64,000 bases of DNA. It comes from CAYSNP01 sp050945855 (GTDB lineage: Bacteria; Bacillota; Clostridia; Christensenellales; DTU072). The notes beneath the pieces were generated by a model. It was not told the origin of the DNA, searched no databases, and saw only the letters and a list, made by a program, of their open reading frames with translations. Each line of letters begins with the position of its first letter. Position 1 is the stretch's first letter. Shown piece by piece: positions 1 through 8,284 of the stretch. Where the stretch lies: NCBI GenBank assembly GCA_050945855.1, contig JBMNTS010000001.1:1-64000 (forward strand), given 5' to 3'. The position numbers and the translations under genes are program-made.

Positions 1-237
1 ATCGAATCCCTGAAGCTGCCAATTGGAAGGCACCTTGATTTTTGTAAAACCGGATAAGCTGTAGTCTGTTTTGTAATAATCCTTGGGTATCTCGGTAACG
101 CTCGGGATAAATTTGAAATCCCATAAACCGTTAAGACTTACGATTTTTTTATTTCCGTCATTGTCAATAGGGAAACCTGAGGCGTATCTTTCCACTGTAT
201 TGACTCCGAATTTTTTGATATCTTTATAAAAACTCAT
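1..237 (-). CDS. Family 2 glycosidase (beta-galactosidase-like), N-terminal fragment
   Basis: Only 79 N-terminal codons are visible; the window edge cuts the gene. It starts at ATG 237 behind a GGAGA ribosome site. The stretches SLNGLWDFKF (about residues 33-42) and KVPSNWQLQGFD (about 68-79) are the conserved opening of the sugar-binding jelly-roll domain of family 2 glycoside hydrolases and look most like LacZ-type beta-galactosidases, which remove terminal beta-galactosyl units. There is no signal peptide, so a cytoplasmic enzyme is likely. The catalytic glutamates lie outside the window, so the substrate cannot be judged; a beta-glucuronidase or beta-mannosidase relative is possible but less likely. 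It diverges from the gene at 388. Confidence 0.8.
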   Translation of the reverse strand, partial: MSFYKDIKKFGVNTVERYASGFPIDNDGNKKIVSLNGLWDFKFIPSVTEIPKDYYKTDYSLSGFTKIKVPSNWQLQGFD

Positions 238-387
238 TTAAAGTCTCCATTATTTTATATTGATGCAAATAATCCTCCCCATACAAATTGTAACACAAAA
301 CCAGAGACAATGCAATAAAAATAAATATTTATAAACCTTAACGGCCTTTTATAGAATATTTATATTTATCGGCAATCTAATATAAAT

Positions 388-1317
388 ATGGTACCCGCAA
401 TCTTGCGATTTTTAATAGGAATCGGGCTGTTTTTGCTAGGGCTTTACAATTTGTCCTACTACATAAGCACCTTTATTCTCAACAATTATTCCCGCAATCT
501 GGATGCGCTGTTTCCTCATGACGGTGTAGCTGTAGCTACAGGATTTGCGCTTTCTGTATTGGTGCAAAGCAGCAGCGTTGTCAATTCCATAGGAATAAAT
601 ATGGTTGACAAAAAGATGATGAGCCTTAAAAACGCTTTTTTGATAGTAATAGGCAGCGATATCGGCACCACTATGACGGGATATATCATTATCTTCAGCG
701 GCCCAAATATATCGCTTGCGTTGAGCAGCCTGATATTCGCGGCAATCGTAACAGCGTTATTGTCAAAATCAAAAAACGTGCAGCATATAGCTTTGGCTGT
801 GGCAGGTTTCAGCTTGTTGTTTATCGGGCTTGCTACGGTGTCGGAGGCTCTTGCACCTTTTGAAGAGAGCGCAAGGGCGTTGCTGGCAAAACACAGCGGC
901 GGCTTTTTGCTCTTTGTATACGGCGTGCTTCTTACCGCGGTTTTTCAAAGCTCCTCGCTGATAATGGCTGTTATGATTACCTTTGCCCGGGCGGGTATCA
1001 TAAATTTTGAAATGGCGTGCTTTGTGGTGATAGGTATGAATATCGGCACTACTTCCACAGGTTTTCTGGCAAGCCTGGGCAGCGGGCAGGACGGCACGGC
1101 GGTAGCGTTGTTTTTGCTTGCCTTTAATGTTTTCGGCGGAATGGTAATGGCGTTTTTATTGCTTACCGGGCTTATTAATACTATTTTTTCCTTCACCTCA
1201 TTGCAGACCGAAGTTAAAATAGCCCTGTTCCATACTATTTTTAACGTTATCACTTCGGCGATAACCTATTGCATGGTGGATAAGCTGGTAATGCTTTATT
1301 ATAAACAAAAAACATAA
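388..1317 (+). CDS. Na/Pi-cotransporter family membrane protein, short form without PhoU domain
   Basis: This 309-residue, very hydrophobic protein carries the two inverted-repeat signatures of the Na+/phosphate cotransporter II family: VQSSSV near residue 59 and FQSSSL near 189, each followed by a glycine-rich segment (SDIGTT, MNIGTT). The family couples sodium entry to phosphate uptake, or exports phosphate. Bacterial NptA-type proteins commonly run to about 550 residues because of a cytoplasmic PhoU-like tail; here the protein ends after the membrane core. No clear ribosome site precedes ATG 388, and a TATAAA lies only a few bases upstream, so the start or a leaderless message is uncertain. 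It is a single-gene unit facing the aspS operon, with a shared terminator at 1308-1336. Confidence 0.8.
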   Translation: MVPAILRFLIGIGLFLLGLYNLSYYISTFILNNYSRNLDALFPHDGVAVATGFALSVLVQSSSVVNSIGINMVDKKMMSLKNAFLIVIGSDIGTTMTGYIIIFSGPNISLALSSLIFAAIVTALLSKSKNVQHIALAVAGFSLLFIGLATVSEALAPFEESARALLAKHSGGFLLFVYGVLLTAVFQSSSLIMAVMITFARAGIINFEMACFVVIGMNIGTTSTGFLASLGSGQDGTAVALFLLAFNVFGGMVMAFLLLTGLINTIFSFTSLQTEVKIALFHTIFNVITSAITYCMVDKLVMLYYKQKT

Positions 1318-1336
1318 GCCGCAGCCTATGTTTTTC
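1308..1336 (+). terminator. Bidirectional terminator between the phosphate transporter gene and aspS
   Basis: AAAAACATA (1308-1316) pairs with TATGTTTTT (1327-1335) around a 10-base loop. It overlaps the stop codon of the plus-strand gene, and the T-run follows on the plus strand. On the minus strand the same hairpin is followed by TTTTTTGTTT, so it can also end the dapF-to-aspS transcript. Confidence 0.65.
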
Positions 1337-1364
1337 TCCTCTCAAATTATTACATTTACCGGAA

Positions 1365-2672
1365 TTACGGCTCCAAATGATTGATATCTCTGGGGAACAG
1401 ACTCGCCTGTCTGACATTTTTAAGATTTAAAAATTTCATAACTACCCTTTCCAGACCTATGCCCAGTCCGCCGTGGGGAGGCATACCGTACTTAAAGATA
1501 TCCAGATAAGGCTTGAACGCCTCGGGGTGCATGCCCCTGTCCAGCATTTTTGCTACCAGCACATCATAATCATGAATACGCTGCCCGCCTGTGGTAATCT
1601 CCAGTCCTCTGCATATAAGGTCAAAGGAAAGCGCTAATTTGGGGTTTTCCGGGTCGTCCATTGCGTAAAACGGCCTTTTCGCGCCCGGATAGTGAGTGAT
1701 AAATATAAAGTCGCTGTTATGCTTTTCCAGCGCGTATTTGCTCAATGTCACCTCGTCTTCGGGGTCCAAGTCCGTTTTTTTGCTGCCCTTGCCCTTGGTC
1801 ACAATAGCCAGCGCCCCCTCAAAGGTAACCACAGGCACCTCGCCCAACACCGGCAGCTTGGTATCAAGCAAATCCAATTCGTATTGATAATTTCGGGCTA
1901 TATATTTCAGCATATAGTCCATAAGGGCTACTTCCATATTCATAACGTCGTACATGGAATCTATAAAGCCCATTTCATAATCCAGACCGATATATTCGTT
2001 GATATGCCGCGGCGTATTGTGTTTTTCCGCGCGGTACACCGCCCCCACTTCAAACACCCTGTCAAAGAACGCCACACAGGTCTGCTTATACACTTGCGGA
2101 CTTTGCGCAAGATAAGCGTCCTGTCCAAAATATTTTAGCTTGAATATATTGGCTCCGCCTTCGGCGCCCGCTGTCACTATCTTGGGCGTATGAATCTGAG
2201 TAAAGTTTTGAGACAGCATAAAGTCCTTAAACGCCGCAACTACCCCTTCCGCGACTTTGAACACCGCCCTTTCCATAGGATTGCGCAGGGCTACCGTGCG
2301 GTTTTGCAGATTGACATCCAATGAGCAGCCCAGTTTTTTGTCCGAAACGCGCAAAGGATATTCTTCTTTAGGGGAGGATAACAGCTTAATGCCGGTAAGG
2401 CGTATTTCCGCGCCCAGTACCGCGCGCTCCTCCTGTTTGACAATACCTTTAATCAGAACGTAACAGCCTTGCGTTATGCCCTCTATACTGCCCTCGCATA
2501 CTTCAGGCTCATACACCGATTGCACGGTATACCGCCCCGTGCGCAATATAATAAAGGCAAATGCCCCCATTTTTTTGATTTTGTGCACGCAGCAGCCAAA
2601 TTGTATCTCTTTTTCGGGGATTAACATTTCCGGCGAAAAAACGTCCTTTAATCCAATGCCTTTTAATACCAT
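1365..2672 (-). CDS. aspS: Aspartyl-tRNA synthetase, archaeal type, probably non-discriminating
   Basis: Class II synthetase of the archaeal/eukaryal AspRS type (435 residues, shorter than the roughly 590-residue bacterial AspRS because the GAD insertion is absent). An OB-fold anticodon-binding domain spans about residues 20-105; the catalytic core follows with motif 2 (YRAEKHNTPRHINEY) and motif 3 (GGLGIGLERVVM). At the position of Trp26 in discriminating archaeal enzymes there is His30, and at Lys85 there is Val85. From memory, His at the first site marks non-discriminating enzymes that charge both tRNA-Asp and tRNA-Asn with aspartate. It is the last gene of the gatC-gatA-gatB-aspS run, three bases after gatB, with CTGGAG as ribosome site. 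That context fits Asp-tRNA-Asn being passed to GatCAB for amidation. Confidence 0.9.
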   Translation of the reverse strand: MVLKGIGLKDVFSPEMLIPEKEIQFGCCVHKIKKMGAFAFIILRTGRYTVQSVYEPEVCEGSIEGITQGCYVLIKGIVKQEERAVLGAEIRLTGIKLLSSPKEEYPLRVSDKKLGCSLDVNLQNRTVALRNPMERAVFKVAEGVVAAFKDFMLSQNFTQIHTPKIVTAGAEGGANIFKLKYFGQDAYLAQSPQVYKQTCVAFFDRVFEVGAVYRAEKHNTPRHINEYIGLDYEMGFIDSMYDVMNMEVALMDYMLKYIARNYQYELDLLDTKLPVLGEVPVVTFEGALAIVTKGKGSKKTDLDPEDEVTLSKYALEKHNSDFIFITHYPGAKRPFYAMDDPENPKLALSFDLICRGLEITTGGQRIHDYDVLVAKMLDRGMHPEAFKPYLDIFKYGMPPHGGLGIGLERVVMKFLNLKNVRQASLFPRDINHLEP

Positions 2673-2675
2673 ATA

Positions 2676-4091
2676 TTACTCCAGTTCCTTTAACAGCTTT
2701 TCCTTTATTAACGCGGGGCTGGTGGCTTTGCCCACAATTCTGGTGACCTGTCCCATTAAAAATCCGAATACCTTGGGATTGCCGCCTTTATAGTCCTGCA
2801 CCGCCTTTTCGCATTCGGCAAGCACCTGTGCCACTGCCTTATCCAATGCTTCGGTGTCGTTTTCCAAAATAAGATTTTCTTCTTTCGCTATTTTATCAGG
2901 CTCCCCGCCTTTGATAAACATTATTTCGAGAATTTTCTTTTGCGCCGCTCTGGTAATCAAGTTTTGGTCTACCATTTGCGCCAAACGCGCGAAAGCGGCG
3001 GCGGAAAACTTAAAGTCACCCTCGTGCTGATGGTCGTTTATTAATCTGAACAACTCTACGACAAACAGGTTGGCAAGTTCCGCAGGGTTGTTATACGCCT
3101 GCACCGCCATGTCATAAAAATCGCTGTAATATTTTGAGGTGATTATTATGCGCGCGGACGCTTCGGAAATTGAGTAGTCGCGCACATATCTTTCCAGCCG
3201 TGCCTGCGGCATTTCGGGCAGCGATTTTCTTATTTCGTCCACTTCTTCCTGCTCTATTTTAAGCACGGGAATATCCGGGTCGGGAAAATAGCGGTAATCC
3301 TGCGCCTCTTCCTTATTGCGCATAGAAATCGTTCGTCCGTGGTTCTCGTTGAATCTGCGTGTTTCCTGCACCAGCGTTTTTCCCTTGTCCAGCATCTCGG
3401 ACTGCCTCTCCGTCTCATATTCCACCGCTCTTACAATGCTTTTCAGCGAATTGAGATTCTTGATTTCCACGCGGGTGCCTAAAACGGGAGAGCCTTGGGG
3501 CTTGAGCGAAATATTTACGTCGCATCTTAGAGAGCCCTCTTCCATTCTGGCTTTGCAGACTTCGGCGTAACGCAAGCGGCTGGCAATAATCTCCACAAAT
3601 TCCCTTGCCTGTTCGCCGTTTGAGATATCCGGCTCGGTGACTATTTCAATGAGAGGAACGCTGCCGCGATTGTAATCGGCAAGGCTGACTCCGTTATAAT
3701 CGTCATGAATCAGCTTGCCCGCGTCCTCTTCCAGATGTATGCGGTTAATCCTGACAACGCATCCGTCTGACAAGGTCACCTTTCCGTTAAGGCAAATGGG
3801 TTTGTATAATTGTGAAATCTGATATGACTTTGGCAAATCGGGATAAAAATAATTCTTTCTGTCAAAGGCGTTGATAAGGGAAATTGAGCAGTCAAGAGCC
3901 AATCCCGCCTTAATCGCGTATGCGATTGCCTGCTTATTCAATACGGGCAAAGTGCCGGGGTAAGCGGCGCAACCCGCGCAGCAGCGGGAGTTGGCTTCTC
4001 CGCCAAAATATTGCTCGCAGGAACAAAAAACTTTGGAGGCAGTCGCTAATTCCGCATGTATTTCCAAGCCAATAACTACATCGTATTTCAT
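2676..4091 (-). CDS. gatB: Asp/Glu-tRNA amidotransferase subunit B
   Basis: GatB is the kinase and transamidase subunit: it phosphorylates the Asp or Glu carboxyl on misacylated tRNA, then attacks it with ammonia delivered from GatA. The protein is 471 residues, normal for the family. Conserved elements are intact: GLEIHAEL at 8-15, zinc-ligand cysteines in CSC (about 23-25) and RCCAGC (about 36-41), FDRKNYFYPDLPK, HLEEDAGK with its catalytic-site acids, MEEGSLRCDVN, the DYRYFPDPD segment, and the YqeY-like C-terminal tail ending in the GGNPKVFGFLMGQ motif. It overlaps gatA by four bases (ATGA type), which suggests coupled translation. Its conservation contrasts with the ruined catalytic site of its partner GatA and argues that the complex still works. 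Confidence 0.96.
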   Translation of the reverse strand: MKYDVVIGLEIHAELATASKVFCSCEQYFGGEANSRCCAGCAAYPGTLPVLNKQAIAYAIKAGLALDCSISLINAFDRKNYFYPDLPKSYQISQLYKPICLNGKVTLSDGCVVRINRIHLEEDAGKLIHDDYNGVSLADYNRGSVPLIEIVTEPDISNGEQAREFVEIIASRLRYAEVCKARMEEGSLRCDVNISLKPQGSPVLGTRVEIKNLNSLKSIVRAVEYETERQSEMLDKGKTLVQETRRFNENHGRTISMRNKEEAQDYRYFPDPDIPVLKIEQEEVDEIRKSLPEMPQARLERYVRDYSISEASARIIITSKYYSDFYDMAVQAYNNPAELANLFVVELFRLINDHQHEGDFKFSAAAFARLAQMVDQNLITRAAQKKILEIMFIKGGEPDKIAKEENLILENDTEALDKAVAQVLAECEKAVQDYKGGNPKVFGFLMGQVTRIVGKATSPALIKEKLLKELE

Positions 4092-5518
4092 TCTGCCGCC
4101 TCCTTTCTTTTATCGCCAAATACTTTTTCAAAAGCGTACGCATAAGCGGATAAAATATTGTCGCTCCGCTTTTTTCCTATCAGCTGCATTCCGATGGGCA
4201 GTCCCTCTTCCGAATAGCCGCAAACGCCGCAAGCGCAGGGGAGTCCTGCCAAATTTTCCGCCGTAAAGGAATTGCCTTTGCCCGTTTTAACGGGGTCTGA
4301 TGTATCTGAAGAATTAACTGCTACGGATTTTGCGGCGGGCGCAAGCAGAAAATCATAATTATCAAACAGAATGGAAAACTCCCCGATTAACTTGCTTCTG
4401 ACCAGTTCCGCCTTTTGGAAATACTCAAAGTAACAGCCTTTGCTAAGGGCGTGCACGCCGAAAAGCAGCCGCCTTTTAACCTCGTCCCCAAAGCCTTCCG
4501 CACGCGTAAACCTTAAGTTTTCGGTGTAGGTGTCACCCTTTTCGCTTCTGAGTCCGAACTTGATTCCGTCATATCTGGCAAGATTGCTGCTTGCCTCGGC
4601 GGAGGAAATTATATAATGAGCGGCAGGAGCGTATTTTGCGCTCGCAAGGCTTACTTGCTCCACAACACATCCTGCGGCGGCAAAATATTCTGTAGCGTTT
4701 TCTATTGCCCTTACGATTTCGGGGCTCGCCTGCTCAAGATATTCCTTAATTACACCTACCTTTTTGCCTTTAAGGTCAATCCCCATGGCATCGGTAAAGC
4801 TTTGATACCCAACAGAGGTCATATCCGCATCGTCTTTGCCGCAAACGGCGTCCAAAATAAGGGCGCAATCCCGGGCGTTGCCTGACAGGGCGCCAATTTG
4901 AGGAAGGGAGGAAGCGGAAGATATAAGCCCGTGGCGGCTTATCGCGCCGTAAGAGGGTTTAAGCCCGGAAACGCCGCAATATGCGGATGCCAACCTTATT
5001 TCCCCGCTTGAATCGGATACCAGGGCGCACATTGCCAGACCCGCGCTTACCGCCGCGGCGGCGCCGCTGCCCGCCAGTTTTTTATTATTATACGGATTAA
5101 GGCTGGGACCGAAATAACTGGTTTTGGTAGCGCAGCCTAAGGTAAATTCGTCCACATTGGTCTTGCCCAATATCACCGCGCCCTGCGCCTTAAGCCCCGC
5201 TACCGACGTAGCGTCAAACACGGGGTTATAATTGTACAGCATTTTTGAGCCGCAGGTCGTCAGAATGTCGTTTGTGGAAATTTCGTCACTGATAGCAAAC
5301 GGGATACCGGTAAGCGGCTTTGAGGCACCCGAATCAATTATTTCCTGCGCGCGCCGCGCGTCATTGAGCGCTTGCTCTTTAGATACCGTAATATAAGCGT
5401 TTAAGGCGGGATTTAATTTCTCGATGCGCGACAGATAGTAATTTGTAAGCTCCGCCGCGCTGAGTTTGCCGCTGTCTAAAAGTTCTCTTGCTTCGCTGAT
5501 TGTATACCTGCGCATCAT
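4088..5518 (-). CDS. gatA: GatA homologue with a destroyed amidase catalytic site
   Basis: By alignment from memory with Bacillus GatA this is a full-length orthologue (476 residues), with colinear blocks such as TTCGSKML, NVDEFTLG, CGVSGLKPSYG, RAEGFGDEVKRR and LPIGMQLIGKK. The Ser-cisSer-Lys catalytic triad of amidase-signature enzymes is gone. The Lys in the usual PIAIKDNI is Ser77 (PFAISDEI). The PGGSSGGSAA loop is reduced to LAGSGAAAA (residues 148-156), about three residues shorter. The nucleophile Ser of GGSIR is Glu173 (SGEIR). I checked the codons: AGT at 5290-5288 and GAA at 5002-5000. The frame is open throughout, and gatC, gatB and aspS around it are intact, so it does not look like a decaying pseudogene. 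I infer a structural subunit that no longer hydrolyses glutamine. Confidence 0.9.
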   Translation of the reverse strand: MMRRYTISEARELLDSGKLSAAELTNYYLSRIEKLNPALNAYITVSKEQALNDARRAQEIIDSGASKPLTGIPFAISDEISTNDILTTCGSKMLYNYNPVFDATSVAGLKAQGAVILGKTNVDEFTLGCATKTSYFGPSLNPYNNKKLAGSGAAAAVSAGLAMCALVSDSSGEIRLASAYCGVSGLKPSYGAISRHGLISSASSLPQIGALSGNARDCALILDAVCGKDDADMTSVGYQSFTDAMGIDLKGKKVGVIKEYLEQASPEIVRAIENATEYFAAAGCVVEQVSLASAKYAPAAHYIISSAEASSNLARYDGIKFGLRSEKGDTYTENLRFTRAEGFGDEVKRRLLFGVHALSKGCYFEYFQKAELVRSKLIGEFSILFDNYDFLLAPAAKSVAVNSSDTSDPVKTGKGNSFTAENLAGLPCACGVCGYSEEGLPIGMQLIGKKRSDNILSAYAYAFEKVFGDKRKEAAE

Positions 5519-5799
5519 TCCACCACCTTAGCCGTAACAAAGCAATCGTCGCGCATAATTTTCGCGTTCTTGTTCAACTCGTCTTTAGATAATGAGCTCT
5601 TGGGCTCGTCCGGGCGCAAATCCCTGAAATTTACCGTTACGTAACTTGGCTCCAGACCGTTTACGTCCGCCTCCTTAATCTCGTCGGCAAAAGCAAAAAT
5701 CTCTCCCAATTCTGTTGCGTATTTCAATTTCTCATCATCGGATAACGCAATTTCCGAAAGCACTTCCAGAGTCTCTATCAATTTTAGCCTGTCTTCCAT
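5515..5799 (-). CDS. gatC: Asp/Glu-tRNA amidotransferase subunit C
   Basis: A 94-residue GatC, the small belt-like subunit that wraps the GatA-GatB interface and stabilises the complex. The N-terminal helical part (LEVLSEIALSDDEKLKYATEL) and the later PDEPKSSLSKDELNKNA segment are typical of the family, whose members are about 95-100 residues. It starts four bases after the purA stop and overlaps gatA by four bases. Its normal length and sequence support an assembled complex even though GatA lacks catalytic residues. Confidence 0.92.
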   Translation of the reverse strand: MEDRLKLIETLEVLSEIALSDDEKLKYATELGEIFAFADEIKEADVNGLEPSYVTVNFRDLRPDEPKSSLSKDELNKNAKIMRDDCFVTAKVVE

Positions 5800-5803
5800 A
5801 TCC

Positions 5804-7075
5804 TTACCTTACAATTATCTCCTCTCTCATAGGCCCTACACCTATATATTTAACTTTTGCGCCCGTATACTGCTCGATGATTTCCAGATACTTTTTAGCG
5901 TTTTCGGGCAGCTTGTCATATTCTCTTATCTTGCTGGTGTCGCTAAGCCAGCCGTCAACGGTAATATATACCGGCTCCACCTTGTCAAGCTCTCTTACGG
6001 GAGGCATATAATCAATAATTTTGCCGTTAAGCTTGTAATGTGTGCATATCTTTATTTTTTCGTATATATCCAGTTTGTCAATCTTACATACGGCAAGCTC
6101 GGTAAAGCCGTTGATGGCGGAAGTATATTTAAGCACGGGCAAATCCAGCCAACCCAGCCTTCTTGCCCTGCCCGTGCGCGCTCCGAACTCGTCGTCCACC
6201 TTGCTTCCGTCCCCTCTGAAGCATTTGCTTTGCTCGCAATCCATTTCGGTAGGGAAAGGGCCGGCGCCCACAGCGGAAGAAAATGCTTTCATAACGCCGA
6301 TAATATTTGTAATATGCTTAATCGAAAAGCCCGCGCTTACGCTGGCGTATGCGGCAACGGGATTGGAAGAGGTCACATAAGGATAAATGCCCAAATCAAT
6401 GTCTTTCATCCCGCCCAACTGCCCTTCAAAAAGGATATGCTTGCCCGCGTTAAGAGCGTTGTTGATGTAAGATACCGGCTCGGTTATCATTGCGCCCAGC
6501 TTCTCCGCCCAATATACGCATTTTTCGTACACTTCCTTGACGGTGTACGCTCCCGCGCCTTTCGCGGCAAGCTCGGCGTTAATCGTGGGCAAAACACGCT
6601 CTATACGCTCTTTGCAATACGCCAAATCCAGCAAATCCTCAAACCTTAAGGCATTGCGTCTTGCCTTGTCCGCATAAGCGTACCCTATACCTCTTTTGGT
6701 GGTGCCTATGGAAGTTTTGCCCCCTTCGCTGATAGAATCCAGGTCAATATGATAAGGCATAAGAATAACCGCTTTTGAGGATATTTTCATATTAGAGGTT
6801 TCTATGCCTTTAGAGCTTATCTCGTCCAGCTCTTTTATCAATTCATCGGGATTTATGACCATTCCCGTACCCGCAAAGACTTCGCAGTCCTTTCTGAAAA
6901 TGCCGCAAGGCACAAGATGCAATTTAAATACGCCCAGCTGATTGACAACGGTATGACCCGCATTATCGCCGCCCTGAAAGCGTACTACCATATCCACGTT
7001 TTGGGATATATAATCGACGATTTTGCCTTTGCCCTCGTCACCGAATTGCGCGCCTACCAATATTGTTACCGGCAT
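5804..7075 (-). CDS. purA: Adenylosuccinate synthetase
   Basis: Condenses IMP with aspartate using GTP, the first committed step to AMP, in the cytoplasm. The 423-residue protein has the glycine-rich GAQFGDEGKGK start with the catalytic Asp (residue 13 area), GGDNAGHT with the catalytic His near 41, GTTKRGIGYAY, and the C-terminal GVGPMREE motif. Length is usual (about 425-430). It starts at ATG 7075 after AGGAGG. It lies between dapL and gatC in one run of genes. The enzyme takes its nitrogen from aspartate, so it is unaffected by the glutamine-related oddities of its neighbours pyrG and gatA. Confidence 0.97.
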   Translation of the reverse strand: MPVTILVGAQFGDEGKGKIVDYISQNVDMVVRFQGGDNAGHTVVNQLGVFKLHLVPCGIFRKDCEVFAGTGMVINPDELIKELDEISSKGIETSNMKISSKAVILMPYHIDLDSISEGGKTSIGTTKRGIGYAYADKARRNALRFEDLLDLAYCKERIERVLPTINAELAAKGAGAYTVKEVYEKCVYWAEKLGAMITEPVSYINNALNAGKHILFEGQLGGMKDIDLGIYPYVTSSNPVAAYASVSAGFSIKHITNIIGVMKAFSSAVGAGPFPTEMDCEQSKCFRGDGSKVDDEFGARTGRARRLGWLDLPVLKYTSAINGFTELAVCKIDKLDIYEKIKICTHYKLNGKIIDYMPPVRELDKVEPVYITVDGWLSDTSKIREYDKLPENAKKYLEIIEQYTGAKVKYIGVGPMREEIIVR

Positions 7076-7096
7076 AATTCCTCCTAATAAATGTAT

Positions 7097-8284
7097 TTAC
7101 AGGCTTTTAACAAGTTCTTTTATTCTTTGCATTGCCTCGGCGGTGTTTTCGTAGGTATTAAAGGCGGTAAGGCGCATATAGCCTTCTCCGCATTTGCCGA
7201 AGCCGCTGCCCGGCGTGCCTACCACGCTGACCTGATTTAACAGAATGTCAAAGAATTCCCAGCTTGCCATACCCTTAGGGCAGGCAAACCAAATATAAGG
7301 CGAATACTTGCCGCCCGTATACCATATACCTATTTCGTCAAAAGAGCGGGCAATCAGATTGCCGTTTTGCAGATATTTTTGAATTATCGCGCCCGTAGCC
7401 GCGATTCCCTCGGGGGTGAATACCGCTTCCGCCGCTCTTTGTACAACGTAAGGGACGCCGTTAAACTTTGTGGTCTGCCGTCTTAGCCACATCTTGTTTA
7501 AGCTTTGGCTGTTGGACACAATGTCGTGAGGCACTACAGTGTAGCCGCAGCGCACGCCGGTAAAGCCCGCCGTTTTGCTTAATGAGCAAAACTCAACGGC
7601 ACATTTTTTCGCGCCTTCTATCTCGTAAATACTGCGGGGGTAAGCGCCGTCCGTAATAAACGCCTCATAAGCGGCGTCAAACATAATCAGCGCGCCGTTT
7701 GCCAGCGCGTAATCCACCCACTGTTTAAGCTGTTCCTTGGAATATACCGCTCCCGTAGGATTGTTGGGAGAGCAGAGGTAGACAATATCCACCTTGTCGA
7801 TATTGTCCGGCATGGGTAAAAAGCCGTTTTCCCTGTTGCCCTGCATAAGCCTTACCTTTCTGCCCAGCATCAGGTTGGAATCAAAATACACGGGATACAC
7901 GGGGTCGGGCAAAGCGATAATATTCTCGTTGTCAAACAAATCTGTAATGTTGGCCAAGTCGCTTTTAGCGCCGTCCGAAATAAATACCTCGTCATTGGCA
8001 AGGCTCACGCCAATCTTTGCATAATAATCCGCAACAGCCTGCCTTAAAAACTCGTAGCCCTGCTCCGGTCCGTAGCCTCTGAAGGTGGACGCCTGCCCCA
8101 TTTCCTTGCTTGCTTTGACAAGCGCGTCCACAACGGGCGCGCATAAAGGCTGGGTAACGTCTCCTATGCCCATAGTAATAACCTTGTTGCCCGTCTTTTG
8201 CGTATATTCTCTGACGCGCGCGGCTACATCGCTGAAAAGATAACTGGGTTTTAAATTTTTGTAGTTACTGTTAAATTTTACCAT
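7097..8284 (-). CDS. dapL: LL-diaminopimelate aminotransferase
   Basis: PLP fold-type I aminotransferase of 395 residues that makes LL-diaminopimelate directly from tetrahydrodipicolinate with glutamate as donor, bypassing the acetylase and succinylase routes. The opening NYKNLKPSYLFSDVAAR, then GIGDVTQPL, FRGYGPEQGY and SDGAKSD are characteristic DapL blocks; the Schiff-base lysine sits in SLSKTAGFTG. It overlaps the end of pyrG by 14 bases and sits two genes from dapF, the next enzyme on the path to meso-DAP for peptidoglycan and lysine. A general class I aminotransferase is the only alternative and is unlikely given the close DapL motifs. Confidence 0.93.
   Translation of the reverse strand: MVKFNSNYKNLKPSYLFSDVAARVREYTQKTGNKVITMGIGDVTQPLCAPVVDALVKASKEMGQASTFRGYGPEQGYEFLRQAVADYYAKIGVSLANDEVFISDGAKSDLANITDLFDNENIIALPDPVYPVYFDSNLMLGRKVRLMQGNRENGFLPMPDNIDKVDIVYLCSPNNPTGAVYSKEQLKQWVDYALANGALIMFDAAYEAFITDGAYPRSIYEIEGAKKCAVEFCSLSKTAGFTGVRCGYTVVPHDIVSNSQSLNKMWLRRQTTKFNGVPYVVQRAAEAVFTPEGIAATGAIIQKYLQNGNLIARSFDEIGIWYTGGKYSPYIWFACPKGMASWEFFDILLNQVSVVGTPGSGFGKCGEGYMRLTAFNTYENTAEAMQRIKELVKSL

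Noticed and set aside
4088..5518. gatA as a decaying pseudogene
   Set aside because: The frame is open over its full length, overlaps gatC and gatB in the normal coupled way, and keeps conserved blocks outside the catalytic site. The changes hit only catalytic positions.
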